From CAVREM01 sp963728825 (GTDB taxonomy: Bacteria; Acidobacteriota; Vicinamibacteria; Vicinamibacterales; CAVVIG01), in the NCBI GenBank assembly GCA_963728825.1, contig CAVSLA010000004.1, positions 930,001 through 994,000 of the forward strand: 64,000 bases of DNA. The letters run 5' to 3'. Under the pieces are notes generated by a model. The model had not been told where the DNA came from. It was given only the letters and a program-made list of their open reading frames with translations, and ran no database searches. Each line of letters starts with the position of its first letter. Within the stretch, counting starts at the first letter, position 1. The position numbers and the translations under genes were made by a program. Of the stretch, positions 32,958 through 39,530 are shown in pieces.

Positions 32958-33584
32958 TCACTGCGTGGCAGTGCGCTCTCGGGGACTCCGAAACTGCATC
33001 TTGTTCACGAGTTGCCACCGTCCGTCGACTCTCACGTAGGTCCTCGTGAACAGCATCCGATCGGTACCGGTCCCGTTGCGCTCCGTCTGTCGGCCATTCA
33101 CGACAGCGGTGTCACCTGTGACGCGCACCTCGAAAGCATCGGTAGTCAAAGATTCAATGCGGAAGCTGCGCCAGAGATCGATCAGCTGTGCCTTGTTCCG
33201 ACCGTTGCCGTTCTGGTTCATCCCATAGAATGCGGGGTGGAGAATCCGATCGAGCGCATCGACGTCATGGTGGATTTGTGCGAGGCGATACGCCTCATCC
33301 ACCGCCATGATCGCGTGCTGCTCAGGCGTCAAGCCCCGGTTCGCCACGCGCACCTGCACGTTCCCGACCAGCTTCATCTCTCCGGTGACGACATAGACCT
33401 CCGCTTGATCGGCCGTAATCACGTGGCCGTCACTCGTGATGGTGACGTTCCCACGCATGTGGAGCGTATCGCCAGCGCGTTGGATTTCCTTGGCGGACAT
33501 CCCCGGCGCATCAGGTCGTAACGACTGTGCCTGTGCCGAGACCAGGGGAATGGAAACCAGTGCCGCACACAACCAGAGCCTCAT
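32958..33584 (-). CDS. secreted OstA-like plus NTF2-like (DUF4440) fusion
   Basis: A 208-aa exported protein. After the signal peptide (ending SAQAQ), residues 30-75 (LHMRGNVTITSDGHVITADQ, YVVTGEMKLVGNV) have the repeat pattern of the OstA/LptA jelly-roll. Residues 85-200 (EQHAIMAVDEAYRLAQIHHD, FYGMNQNGN, VNGRQTERNG, TRTYVRVDGRWQLVNKM) are an NTF2-like DUF4440 domain. The pairing is unusual. ATG 33584 is chosen as the start of the signal peptide. Single gene. Confidence 0.7.
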   Translation of the reverse strand: MRLWLCAALVSIPLVSAQAQSLRPDAPGMSAKEIQRAGDTLHMRGNVTITSDGHVITADQAEVYVVTGEMKLVGNVQVRVANRGLTPEQHAIMAVDEAYRLAQIHHDVDALDRILHPAFYGMNQNGNGRNKAQLIDLWRSFRIESLTTDAFEVRVTGDTAVVNGRQTERNGTGTDRMLFTRTYVRVDGRWQLVNKMQFRSPRERTATQ

Positions 33585-33729
33585 GGTTATCTCCCTTACG
33601 CGAAATCTGCGACCAGGCGCGCCATGAATCTGCAGCAGCTCGTTGCGCATCACTGGCAAAACCCGGCAGCGGGGATGCGCAAGGATGGGAATTTTACCCT
33701 GGGCGCCGCTGGCGCTACCGGTGGGGCCC

Positions 33730-33735
33730 TATAAT
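33730..33735 (+). promoter_or_regulatory. TATAAT box duplicated from 23286
   Basis: TATAAT followed by TGAAATCCTCCCTCACAT and then TGCGTTTCAGGAGTT matches the leader of the intact gene at 23330, where TATACT is at the same distance. No clear -35 hexamer is visible. It drives only a truncated copy of that gene. Confidence 0.5.
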
Positions 33736-33772
33736 TGAAATCCTCCCTCACATCTGCGTTTCAGGAGTTCCC

Positions 33773-34009
33773 GTGAAGTGTCTGCGATGGCTCATCGCCG
33801 GTCTGGCGTTGTCGCTGCTCCTGGGCGGGGCGACACCCGGCAGCGGGGCTTACGGCGAGGATTTCAGCGCAACAGCACGAAAGATAGCCACGAAGACACG
33901 AAAACACGAAAAAGATCCTGGTTTCGGGTGTTCCGTCGATGGAGCGCGGCTATTCGCTGACGCGCCCGCAGCTGTCCGGCCAGCCTTGCTCGCAGGCGCG
34001 CGCGTATAA
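33773..34009 (+). pseudogene. truncated duplicate of the small secreted His/Cys protein
   Basis: From GTG 33773 the frame reads MKCLRWLIAGLALSLLLGG and GEDFSATARK, matching the signal peptide of the 23330 protein including its ribosome site and upstream DNA. After the signal it runs into CACGAAGACACGAAAACACG repeat DNA, and the metal-binding part is gone. The frame overlaps the end of the opposite-strand gene at 33950. It is a duplication broken by repeat insertion. Confidence 0.7.
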
Positions 34010-35395
34010 GAAAGACGGGCTGCGAGCGCCGAGCGGGCCCTTGCTGCCGCGCAGCAGAATCGGGAGTTCCTCGAGCGGCGGAGATCCCGCGGGCCGATCG
34101 CCGCACGCCCAGTTCGATCCGGCTCCGCACGCCGTCGCCAACAGCTGATCGAGATAGTCGCACGCCCCTGCGCGGTTCTCGGCGCACGCCTGTTGCCAGA
34201 ACGGAATCCACTGGCCGCGGTGGCGATCGCCGACGCCCTGCGCCGCGCTCATGGCGGCAAACACCATCGCCCAGATCAAGACGTACGCGAGGTTGCGGCG
34301 AATCGGCGGCAGCGACCGGCCAATGGCGCCCGGATCGAGGCGGCGCAGCGGTTCGCGCGCGATCGCGTCGATCCGTCTGATCATCAGATTGAGCAGCGGC
34401 ACCTGCAGCAGCTTGTCGTAGAACGTCGGCAGTCCGGCCGCGCCGAGCAGCTCGTACAAGAGGATCGTGCTGAGGCCGTAGAGCGCGCCGAAGATCATCC
34501 GCCCGAGCTCGGTCCGCGGCGCAGTCGACGGATCGGTGAACAGGAGATGCATGCCCAGGAACACGGCGATCGGGATGTACGAATCGAAGAAGTAGTAGGT
34601 CCCGGTTGCGCCGTAGTAGATGAGGCCGAACAGATACGTCGTCAATACCGCCGACATCGTCATCGTCGTCACGCCGAACAGCAGCTGCCCAGGCAATGCC
34701 ACCAGAAACAGGAACAAGTACATCTGCGGCGGATAAAACTGGGTGATGGCGATGTCCTGGCCCCACGTGATGTCGGTCGCGCCCGCCGCCAGCAGAGACA
34801 CCGAGAAGACGGTGAGCGCGAACGATGAGGGATTGAAGATGTGCGTGCGCCGTCCGTCTTTGGTCCAGCGGATGAGCTCTTTGGCCGCGAATCCGACGGC
34901 GATCATCGCGAACTGCAGGTAGAACCAGTCCTCCCTGAACCAGAGAAAGAGATTCGTGCTGAAGATGATCGGGAACGGTCCGAAGCCGAGGGTGTAGCTG
35001 TCGCGCCGCGACCAGGCGAGGAGCATGTCGAACGCGTAGGCGAAGAACAGCTGCGCGACGATGAGGTAGGCGAACGCGTAGACCGGCGGCCAGTACCACC
35101 CCCAATACAGAAAGATCGACGTGTGCGCGCAGGCCTGAACGTAGTGCTGCGGCCTGAGCACAATCTCGAGCGTCAGCGTGCGGCGATGGCGAACGGCAGA
35201 CGCGAGCAACCGCACGGCCCAGGCGAGCAGGAGGGCGGCGACCCCGACGATCGACCAGAGCAGCCGTGGATTGTCTTGCACGGGCTCATAGAACGCGAAT
35301 CCGGCCAGCCCTGCCGTAACAAGCAGCGGGAGGGCGAAGGCGCGTACCGGCGACAAGGGCCGCGGATGGGGAGGTGCGGCCGCGACCGTCTGCAT
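33950..35395 (-). CDS. RnfD/NqrB-like membrane protein with Cys-rich C-terminal tail
   Basis: A 481-aa protein with about nine transmembrane helices. THIFNPSSFALTVFSVSLLAAG fits the loop of the NqrB/RnfD family that carries the covalent flavin in true members, but the usual SGAT Thr motif is not obvious, so function in sodium or electron transport is uncertain. The last ~80 residues hold six cysteines spaced like disulphide-linked alpha/alpha (Sel1/Hcp-like) repeats (QQACAENRAGACDYL, ACEQGWPDSCG). Such a fusion is not known to me. Single gene. Confidence 0.62.
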   Translation of the reverse strand: MQTVAAAPPHPRPLSPVRAFALPLLVTAGLAGFAFYEPVQDNPRLLWSIVGVAALLLAWAVRLLASAVRHRRTLTLEIVLRPQHYVQACAHTSIFLYWGWYWPPVYAFAYLIVAQLFFAYAFDMLLAWSRRDSYTLGFGPFPIIFSTNLFLWFREDWFYLQFAMIAVGFAAKELIRWTKDGRRTHIFNPSSFALTVFSVSLLAAGATDITWGQDIAITQFYPPQMYLFLFLVALPGQLLFGVTTMTMSAVLTTYLFGLIYYGATGTYYFFDSYIPIAVFLGMHLLFTDPSTAPRTELGRMIFGALYGLSTILLYELLGAAGLPTFYDKLLQVPLLNLMIRRIDAIAREPLRRLDPGAIGRSLPPIRRNLAYVLIWAMVFAAMSAAQGVGDRHRGQWIPFWQQACAENRAGACDYLDQLLATACGAGSNWACGDRPAGSPPLEELPILLRGSKGPLGARSPSFLYARACEQGWPDSCGRVSE

Positions 35396-35475
35396 GCGGC
35401 TACATCGTAATTAGCTCCCGCGGCCGAAGCCATAGTGGTAAACTGCGCCCCAAAATGCGCGAACAGGAGGGTTGA

Positions 35476-36654
35476 ATGAAGCGACGGGTTTTCGAGTCGC
35501 TGGGTGTCGCGGCGGTGATGGCGGCCCTGGTCATCTTCCTGCAGTTGTCGGCCGCGGGTCAGGGGCCGACGACGAGGAGTGGATCCGCTCCGGCGGGAGC
35601 GGCCGCGAAAACTGCCGCGGGTCATCCCGATCTGCAGGGCATCTGGTACGACGAGTTCCAGACGCCGCTCGAGCGGCCGGCTGAGTATGCCGACCGCGAG
35701 TTCTTCACCGACGAGGAACGCGCAGCGCAGGACGATGCCCGTTCCGGCAACATCGGGCGCAACCGCCGCGTGGCGGTCGGCAGCCAGCAGGACGTCGCCG
35801 GCGCGTACAACGCCGTGTTCACGTCGGCGAAACCGACCGGCCGACGCACGTCGCTCGTGGTCGATCCGCCGAACGGGCGCATCCCCGCTTTGACCCCGGA
35901 GACTCAGGAACGGAACCGGCGCGATCGCGAGTTCCGCCTGGCCCTGCTGGCGAACACCGACACCTGCAAGAACAAGGCGGCGGCGTGCAACGGCGGGACC
36001 TACGGGCCCCCCTCGCCGCGTTTCAACGAGGTGGCGGAGTTTTACAACACGCAGCGCATGAACCGGCACAACGGTCCCGAAGATCAGAGTCTCGGCGACC
36101 GCTGCATGGCGGGCCGCGAGCCCGACTTCAACGCGTTCCGCCGCATCGTTCAGGGACCCGAGTCGGTGGCGATCGGCAATGACACCGGGCAGGGACAGGG
36201 TTACCAGCGGGTCGTCTACCTGACCGGCAGTCATCCGCCGAGCCACGTCCGCCTGCGGCACGGCGATTCGCGCGGCCGCTACGAGGGCAACACGCTCGTC
36301 GTCGAAACGACGAACTTCTCGCCGAAGTGGCCGTTCCGCGGCGCCGCCGAAAACCTCAAGCTGGTCGAGCGGTTCACGCGCATCGACGCGAGGACGCTGG
36401 AGTATGCGGTCACGATCACCGACCCGACGGTGTGGACGGCGCCGTGGACCGTCAAGCAGGAGCTGAAGCTGCAGCCGGACGATCAGAATCGCATCTACTA
36501 CGAGCCGCGCTGCCACGAGGGCAACTACGGGCTGCCGGCGCTGCTCGTCGGCGCCCGCGTCGACGAGAAGGCGTTTGCTGAAGGTAAGGGCGTCGACCCA
36601 CGCTCGCAGGACACGGCCACGGACTTCGGTCCTGGTGCTGGCGGCCCACAGTAG
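35476..36654 (+). CDS. PDLQG-family secreted protein (copy 3)
   Basis: A 392-aa protein with a signal peptide and the complete motif set: GHPDLQGIWYDEFQTPLERP, SLVVDPPNGRIPAL, RCMAGREPD, YEGNTLVVETTNFSPKWPFR, YAVTITDPTVWTAPWTVKQE and CHEGNYGLPALLVGAR. An extra Cys pair (CKNKAAAC) is inserted in the middle. AGGAGGGTTG precedes ATG 35476. It opens an operon with a divergent paralog and a DUF6152 gene, closed by a terminator at 38129-38152. Confidence 0.85.
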   Translation: MKRRVFESLGVAAVMAALVIFLQLSAAGQGPTTRSGSAPAGAAAKTAAGHPDLQGIWYDEFQTPLERPAEYADREFFTDEERAAQDDARSGNIGRNRRVAVGSQQDVAGAYNAVFTSAKPTGRRTSLVVDPPNGRIPALTPETQERNRRDREFRLALLANTDTCKNKAAACNGGTYGPPSPRFNEVAEFYNTQRMNRHNGPEDQSLGDRCMAGREPDFNAFRRIVQGPESVAIGNDTGQGQGYQRVVYLTGSHPPSHVRLRHGDSRGRYEGNTLVVETTNFSPKWPFRGAAENLKLVERFTRIDARTLEYAVTITDPTVWTAPWTVKQELKLQPDDQNRIYYEPRCHEGNYGLPALLVGARVDEKAFAEGKGVDPRSQDTATDFGPGAGGPQ

Positions 36655-36677
36655 AACAAGGTGAGCGAGGAGACATC

Positions 36678-37643
36678 ATGCGAACCTGGTTCAAGGGTCC
36701 GGTAATCGCGACCGCCATCGTCGCCGCAGCCATTGGCGCTGTGGTGTCAACCTCGGTGTCCCGCCTCGCCGGCCAGCAGACGCGGCCGGCACGCACCGCC
36801 GATGGCAAGCCGAACTTCAGCGGCGTCTGGCAGGCGCTGAACGAAGCGCACTGGGATCTGCAAGCGCACGAGTCGCGGCCGGCCATGGTCACGCAGCCTG
36901 GCATTTACAAGTTCGACTACGCGAGGGTGCCGGCCGCGCCGTTTGTCGCGCTCGGCGGGGCGGCCGGCGTGCCCGCGTCGATCGGCGTCGTGCAGGGCGA
37001 CGGCCAGATCCCGTACAAGCCGGAAGCCGCGGCGATCAAGCAGGCGAACAGCGAGAACTGGATCGACCGCGATCCCGAGCTCAAGTGCTACCTGCCGGGC
37101 ATTCCGCGCGCGCTCTACATGCCGTATCCGTTCGCGATCGTCCAGGGCACCGACAAGATTCACATGACGTTCGCGTTCACGAACGCCGGGCGCGCGATTC
37201 ATCTGAACAAGGTGACCGGCCCGCCCGACGACACCTACATGGGCCACTCGGTCGGCCGCTGGCAGGGCGACACGCTGGTCGTCGAGGTGACGAACTTCAA
37301 CGGCAAGAGCTGGTTCGATCGTGCCGGCAACTTCCACAGCGACGGGCTGAAGCTGGTCGAGCGCTATTCGCCGATCAGTCCCGATGCGATCCGCTACGAG
37401 GCGACGATCGAGGATCCGAAGACATTCACGCGTCCGTGGACGATCTCGATGCCACTCTACCGGCGGCTGGAGGCGAACGCGACGGTGCTCGACTATCCCT
37501 GCATCGAATACTCGGAAGAGTTCATGTACGGGCACCTGCGCAAGGAGCCGCTGGTCAAGAAGTGGGAAGGCGAAACGATGACCGTGGAGATTACCCGAAA
37601 AATCCCGCCGGGCGACAAGCTCCACGAGTGGTACAGACGGTGA
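36678..37643 (+). CDS. PDLQG-like secreted protein (divergent copy 4)
   Basis: A 321-aa exported protein (signal about residues 1-33). It keeps DGKPNFSGVWQAL at the start and a second half WQGDTLVVEVTNFNGKSWF, LKLVERYSPISPDAIRYEATI and DPKTFTRPWTISMPLYRR of the PDLQG family. It replaces the CHEGNY element with DYPCIEYSEEFMYGHL. LKCYLPGIPRALYMPYPFAIV is a family-specific block. AGGAGACATC precedes ATG 36678. Second gene of the operon; role unknown. Confidence 0.78.
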   Translation: MRTWFKGPVIATAIVAAAIGAVVSTSVSRLAGQQTRPARTADGKPNFSGVWQALNEAHWDLQAHESRPAMVTQPGIYKFDYARVPAAPFVALGGAAGVPASIGVVQGDGQIPYKPEAAAIKQANSENWIDRDPELKCYLPGIPRALYMPYPFAIVQGTDKIHMTFAFTNAGRAIHLNKVTGPPDDTYMGHSVGRWQGDTLVVEVTNFNGKSWFDRAGNFHSDGLKLVERYSPISPDAIRYEATIEDPKTFTRPWTISMPLYRRLEANATVLDYPCIEYSEEFMYGHLRKEPLVKKWEGETMTVEITRKIPPGDKLHEWYRR

Positions 37644-37672
37644 CGGTGGGATTCAAGCGGAGGTTGAGGCCT

Positions 37673-38119
37673 ATGAGAATGAAACTGGCCATCGGCATCG
37701 CGGGGCTTGGTCTGTGTCTGGCGGCCACTGGCGCGTCGCTGGCAGCCCATCATGCGTTCGCCGCGGAATTCGACGCCAACCGGCCGATCACGTTCACGGG
37801 AACGATCACCAAGATGGAGTGGCTGAATCCGCACGTCTGGCTGCACATGGAAGTGAAGAAGCCGGACGGCACCACCGAGGTGTGGGCGTTCGAGGCCGGC
37901 ACGCCGAACGTGCTCTTCCGGCGCGGGTTCACCAAGGACTCGCTGCTGCCGGGGGTGGTCGTCAAGGTGGAAGGCTACCAGGCGAAGGACGGCACGCGCC
38001 GCGGGAACGGCCGCGACCTGACGTTCCAGGACGGCCGCAAGCTGTTCATGGGTTCGTCGGGGACCGGCGCTCCCTGGGAGCTGGCGCGACCGGGCGTCGA
38101 CGTCGAGAAACCGAAGTAG
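37673..38119 (+). CDS. DUF6152 family secreted protein (copy 2)
   Basis: A 148-aa protein with a signal peptide ending SLAA and then HHAFAAEFDANRPITFTG, TITKMEWLNPHVWLHMEV, VWAFEAGTPNVLFRR and DGTRRGNGRDLTF. The HH and NPH motifs are identical in placement to copy 1 (13879-14271). GGAGGTTGAGG precedes ATG 37673. It follows two PDLQG genes within 30 bases and is the last gene before the terminator; association of the two families within an operon suggests a joint role. Confidence 0.88.
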   Translation: MRMKLAIGIAGLGLCLAATGASLAAHHAFAAEFDANRPITFTGTITKMEWLNPHVWLHMEVKKPDGTTEVWAFEAGTPNVLFRRGFTKDSLLPGVVVKVEGYQAKDGTRRGNGRDLTFQDGRKLFMGSSGTGAPWELARPGVDVEKPK

Positions 38120-38128
38120 ACCGCGAAG

Positions 38129-38152
38129 GGCGTGGGGAGCCCTCCCCACGCC
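38129..38152 (+). terminator. Rho-independent terminator of the PDLQG/DUF6152 operon
   Basis: GGCGTGGGGAG (38129-38139) and CTCCCCACGCC (38142-38152) are perfect inverted copies with a two-base apex, followed after ten bases by CCTTTTAG. It is 10 bases after the DUF6152 stop. The T-tract is short, but the 11-bp GC-rich stem is strong. Confidence 0.7.
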
Positions 38153-38221
38153 ACCTCTCCCTCCTTTTAGTTCCGGGGCTCGTCGTCACCGTTAGGAAAA
38201 CTGATTAAACAAGGAGGATGT

Positions 38222-38698
38222 ATGTGGCGCGGCATCATCATCGGCGGCGCACTCGTATGTCTGATCGGTGCTGCAGCCTCGGGGCAGGCACAGCGTTCTC
38301 CGGCGACGTTGGATGAGCTGCTGGTTGAAATTCAAGGGATGCGTGCAGAAATCAACCGCGCCGCATCTGCCAGTCTGCGCGCGCAACTGCTCACCGCCCG
38401 AGTGACGCTGCAGGAACTCCGCTTGAACACCGCCGCGCAGCAGCTCGCCAACGTACGGCAGCAGCTCGCGGAATCGAGTCTCAGGCTGGCGCCCTCGACC
38501 GACCAAATCAAACCGGCCCTGGAAACGAAGAGCCAGATGCTCGCCCCGCTGCGCTACACCGTGCAGCAGGAGCAACGGCGAAACCGCGAGCTGCAGAACG
38601 AGGAGGCTGCGCTCACGCGCTCGATCGAAGCCGAGGAAAGTCGATGGACCGACTTTTACTCGCGGCTGGACGAATTGGAGCAGGCGCTCTCACGGTAA
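38222..38698 (+). CDS. secreted coiled-coil protein
   Basis: A 158-aa protein with a signal peptide (residues 1-24, ending GQAQ) and a mature part that is almost entirely helical with heptads (LLVEIQGMRAEINRA, VQQEQRRNRELQNEEAALTRS). No globular domain is recognised. AAGGAGGATGT precedes ATG 38222, an excellent ribosome site. It may form periplasmic oligomers. Independent of the operon upstream, which ends in a terminator. Confidence 0.75.
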   Translation: MWRGIIIGGALVCLIGAAASGQAQRSPATLDELLVEIQGMRAEINRAASASLRAQLLTARVTLQELRLNTAAQQLANVRQQLAESSLRLAPSTDQIKPALETKSQMLAPLRYTVQQEQRRNRELQNEEAALTRSIEAEESRWTDFYSRLDELEQALSR

Positions 38699-38736
38699 CG
38701 AGCGGCATTGTTTTCGGCGCGTTGTGTTGTTGGTGG

Positions 38737-39012
38737 TTACGGAATCGCCGCCGCCACACGTCGCACCTCGACGCTGAGAATCGTCACACCGGGTGCCGAC
38801 CAGCCGGATTGAGGCGGTGTGGCACGACGGGCTTGTTCCTCGGTTTCGAATAGCACGAAACCAAAGCCCTGGCGGTCGGCAGGGTCCAGCCAGTAGCCAC
38901 GAACGAACCCTTCCGCAGCCGTCACCCGCGGCAGAATCTCGGCGGTGAAGGCCGCGGCGGCGGCGGGAGCCTGTGCCGGATCAATCGTCAGCTTCACAAG
39001 TGCAGCGTACAA
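38737..39012 (-). CDS. small ferredoxin-fold (ABM-like) protein
   Basis: A 91-aa protein from a TTG start at 39012. AAGGAG (39024-39019) is spaced six bases from it, whereas the longer in-frame ATG lies within palindromic repeat DNA. The sequence MYAALVKLTIDPAQAPAAA, FVRGYWLDPADRQGFGFVLF and ETEEQARRA is the pattern of dimeric alpha/beta barrels such as antibiotic-biosynthesis-monooxygenase and EthD-like proteins. The substrate is unknown. Confidence 0.72.
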   Translation of the reverse strand: MYAALVKLTIDPAQAPAAAAAFTAEILPRVTAAEGFVRGYWLDPADRQGFGFVLFETEEQARRATPPQSGWSAPGVTILSVEVRRVAAAIP

Positions 39013-39025
39013 TTCGCACTCCTTC

Positions 39026-39088
39026 AAAAGGGGGACGGGGATAATTTCCGTCGTTCCAGCTAGAGGGAAATTATCCCCGTCCCCTTTT
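39026..39088. repeat. long imperfect palindrome, REP-like
   Basis: AAAAGGGGGACGGGGATAAT plus TTCC (39026-39049) is mirrored by GGAAATTATCCCCGTCCCC plus TTTT (39066-39088). The arms differ by a single extra G, with a 16-base loop. It lies between the ABM-like gene and the PadR promoter. I recall GGGGACGGGGATAATTTCC-type palindromes as mobile REP elements in several soil and aquatic bacteria. The left edge supplies the ribosome site of the 39012 gene. Confidence 0.65.
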
Positions 39089-39132
39089 AGTCGAACCGGC
39101 CCATCGGATTTCAACAGCTCATCAGCCAGCTG

Positions 39133-39184
39133 TCCTGTTGACATCCAACAGAACCCCTGCGATAGTCCTGTTGACATTCAACAG
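39133..39184 (+). promoter_or_regulatory. PadR promoter with two operator copies
   Basis: TCCTGTTGACATCCAACAG (39133-39151) and TCCTGTTGACATTCAACAG (39166-39184) are near-identical, 33 bp apart (three helical turns), and each is a CTGTTG...CAACAG dyad. The first carries TTGACA (39138-39143); 17 bases later is GATAGT (39161-39166), a good -10. The second operator covers the predicted transcription start, 8-20 bases before ATG 39192. This is a classic autorepressed layout. Confidence 0.75.
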
Positions 39185-39191
39185 ATTGCAG

Positions 39192-39530
39192 ATGTCTATG
39201 CCGCCCGCTGACGTTCCCTACGGCACGCTCGACCTGATGGTCCTCAAGACCTTGGAGCAGTCCGGTCCGCTCCACGGCTATGGCATCGCCCGCCGGATTG
39301 AGCAAGTGTCCGAAGGGATGCTGGCCCTCAATCAGGGCACCATTTACCCAGCCCTGCTGCGCCTGGAGCAGAAAGGATGGATCGCCTCGGAGGCGGGCAG
39401 GAGCGAGAACAACCGGCCGGCGCGGTTCTTTTCGATCACCAAAGCCGGGAAGAAGCAGCTCACGGCGCAAAAAGAGAGCTGGACGCGCATCGTGGCGATG
39501 ATGCAGCGGATGCTGGGGGAAGAGTCGTGA
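39192..39530 (+). CDS. PadR family regulator of the adjacent ADOP
   Basis: A 112-aa PadR protein: VPYGTLDLMVLKTLEQSGPLHG, LNQGTIYPALLRLEQKGWI and NRPARFFSITKAGKKQL. ATG 39192 or ATG 39198 are both possible; the leader would be about 20 bases. The stop overlaps the start of the ADOP gene (GTGA), which is the standard arrangement. Tandem operators upstream suggest autoregulation and control of the permease. Confidence 0.92.
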   Translation: MSMPPADVPYGTLDLMVLKTLEQSGPLHGYGIARRIEQVSEGMLALNQGTIYPALLRLEQKGWIASEAGRSENNRPARFFSITKAGKKQLTAQKESWTRIVAMMQRMLGEES

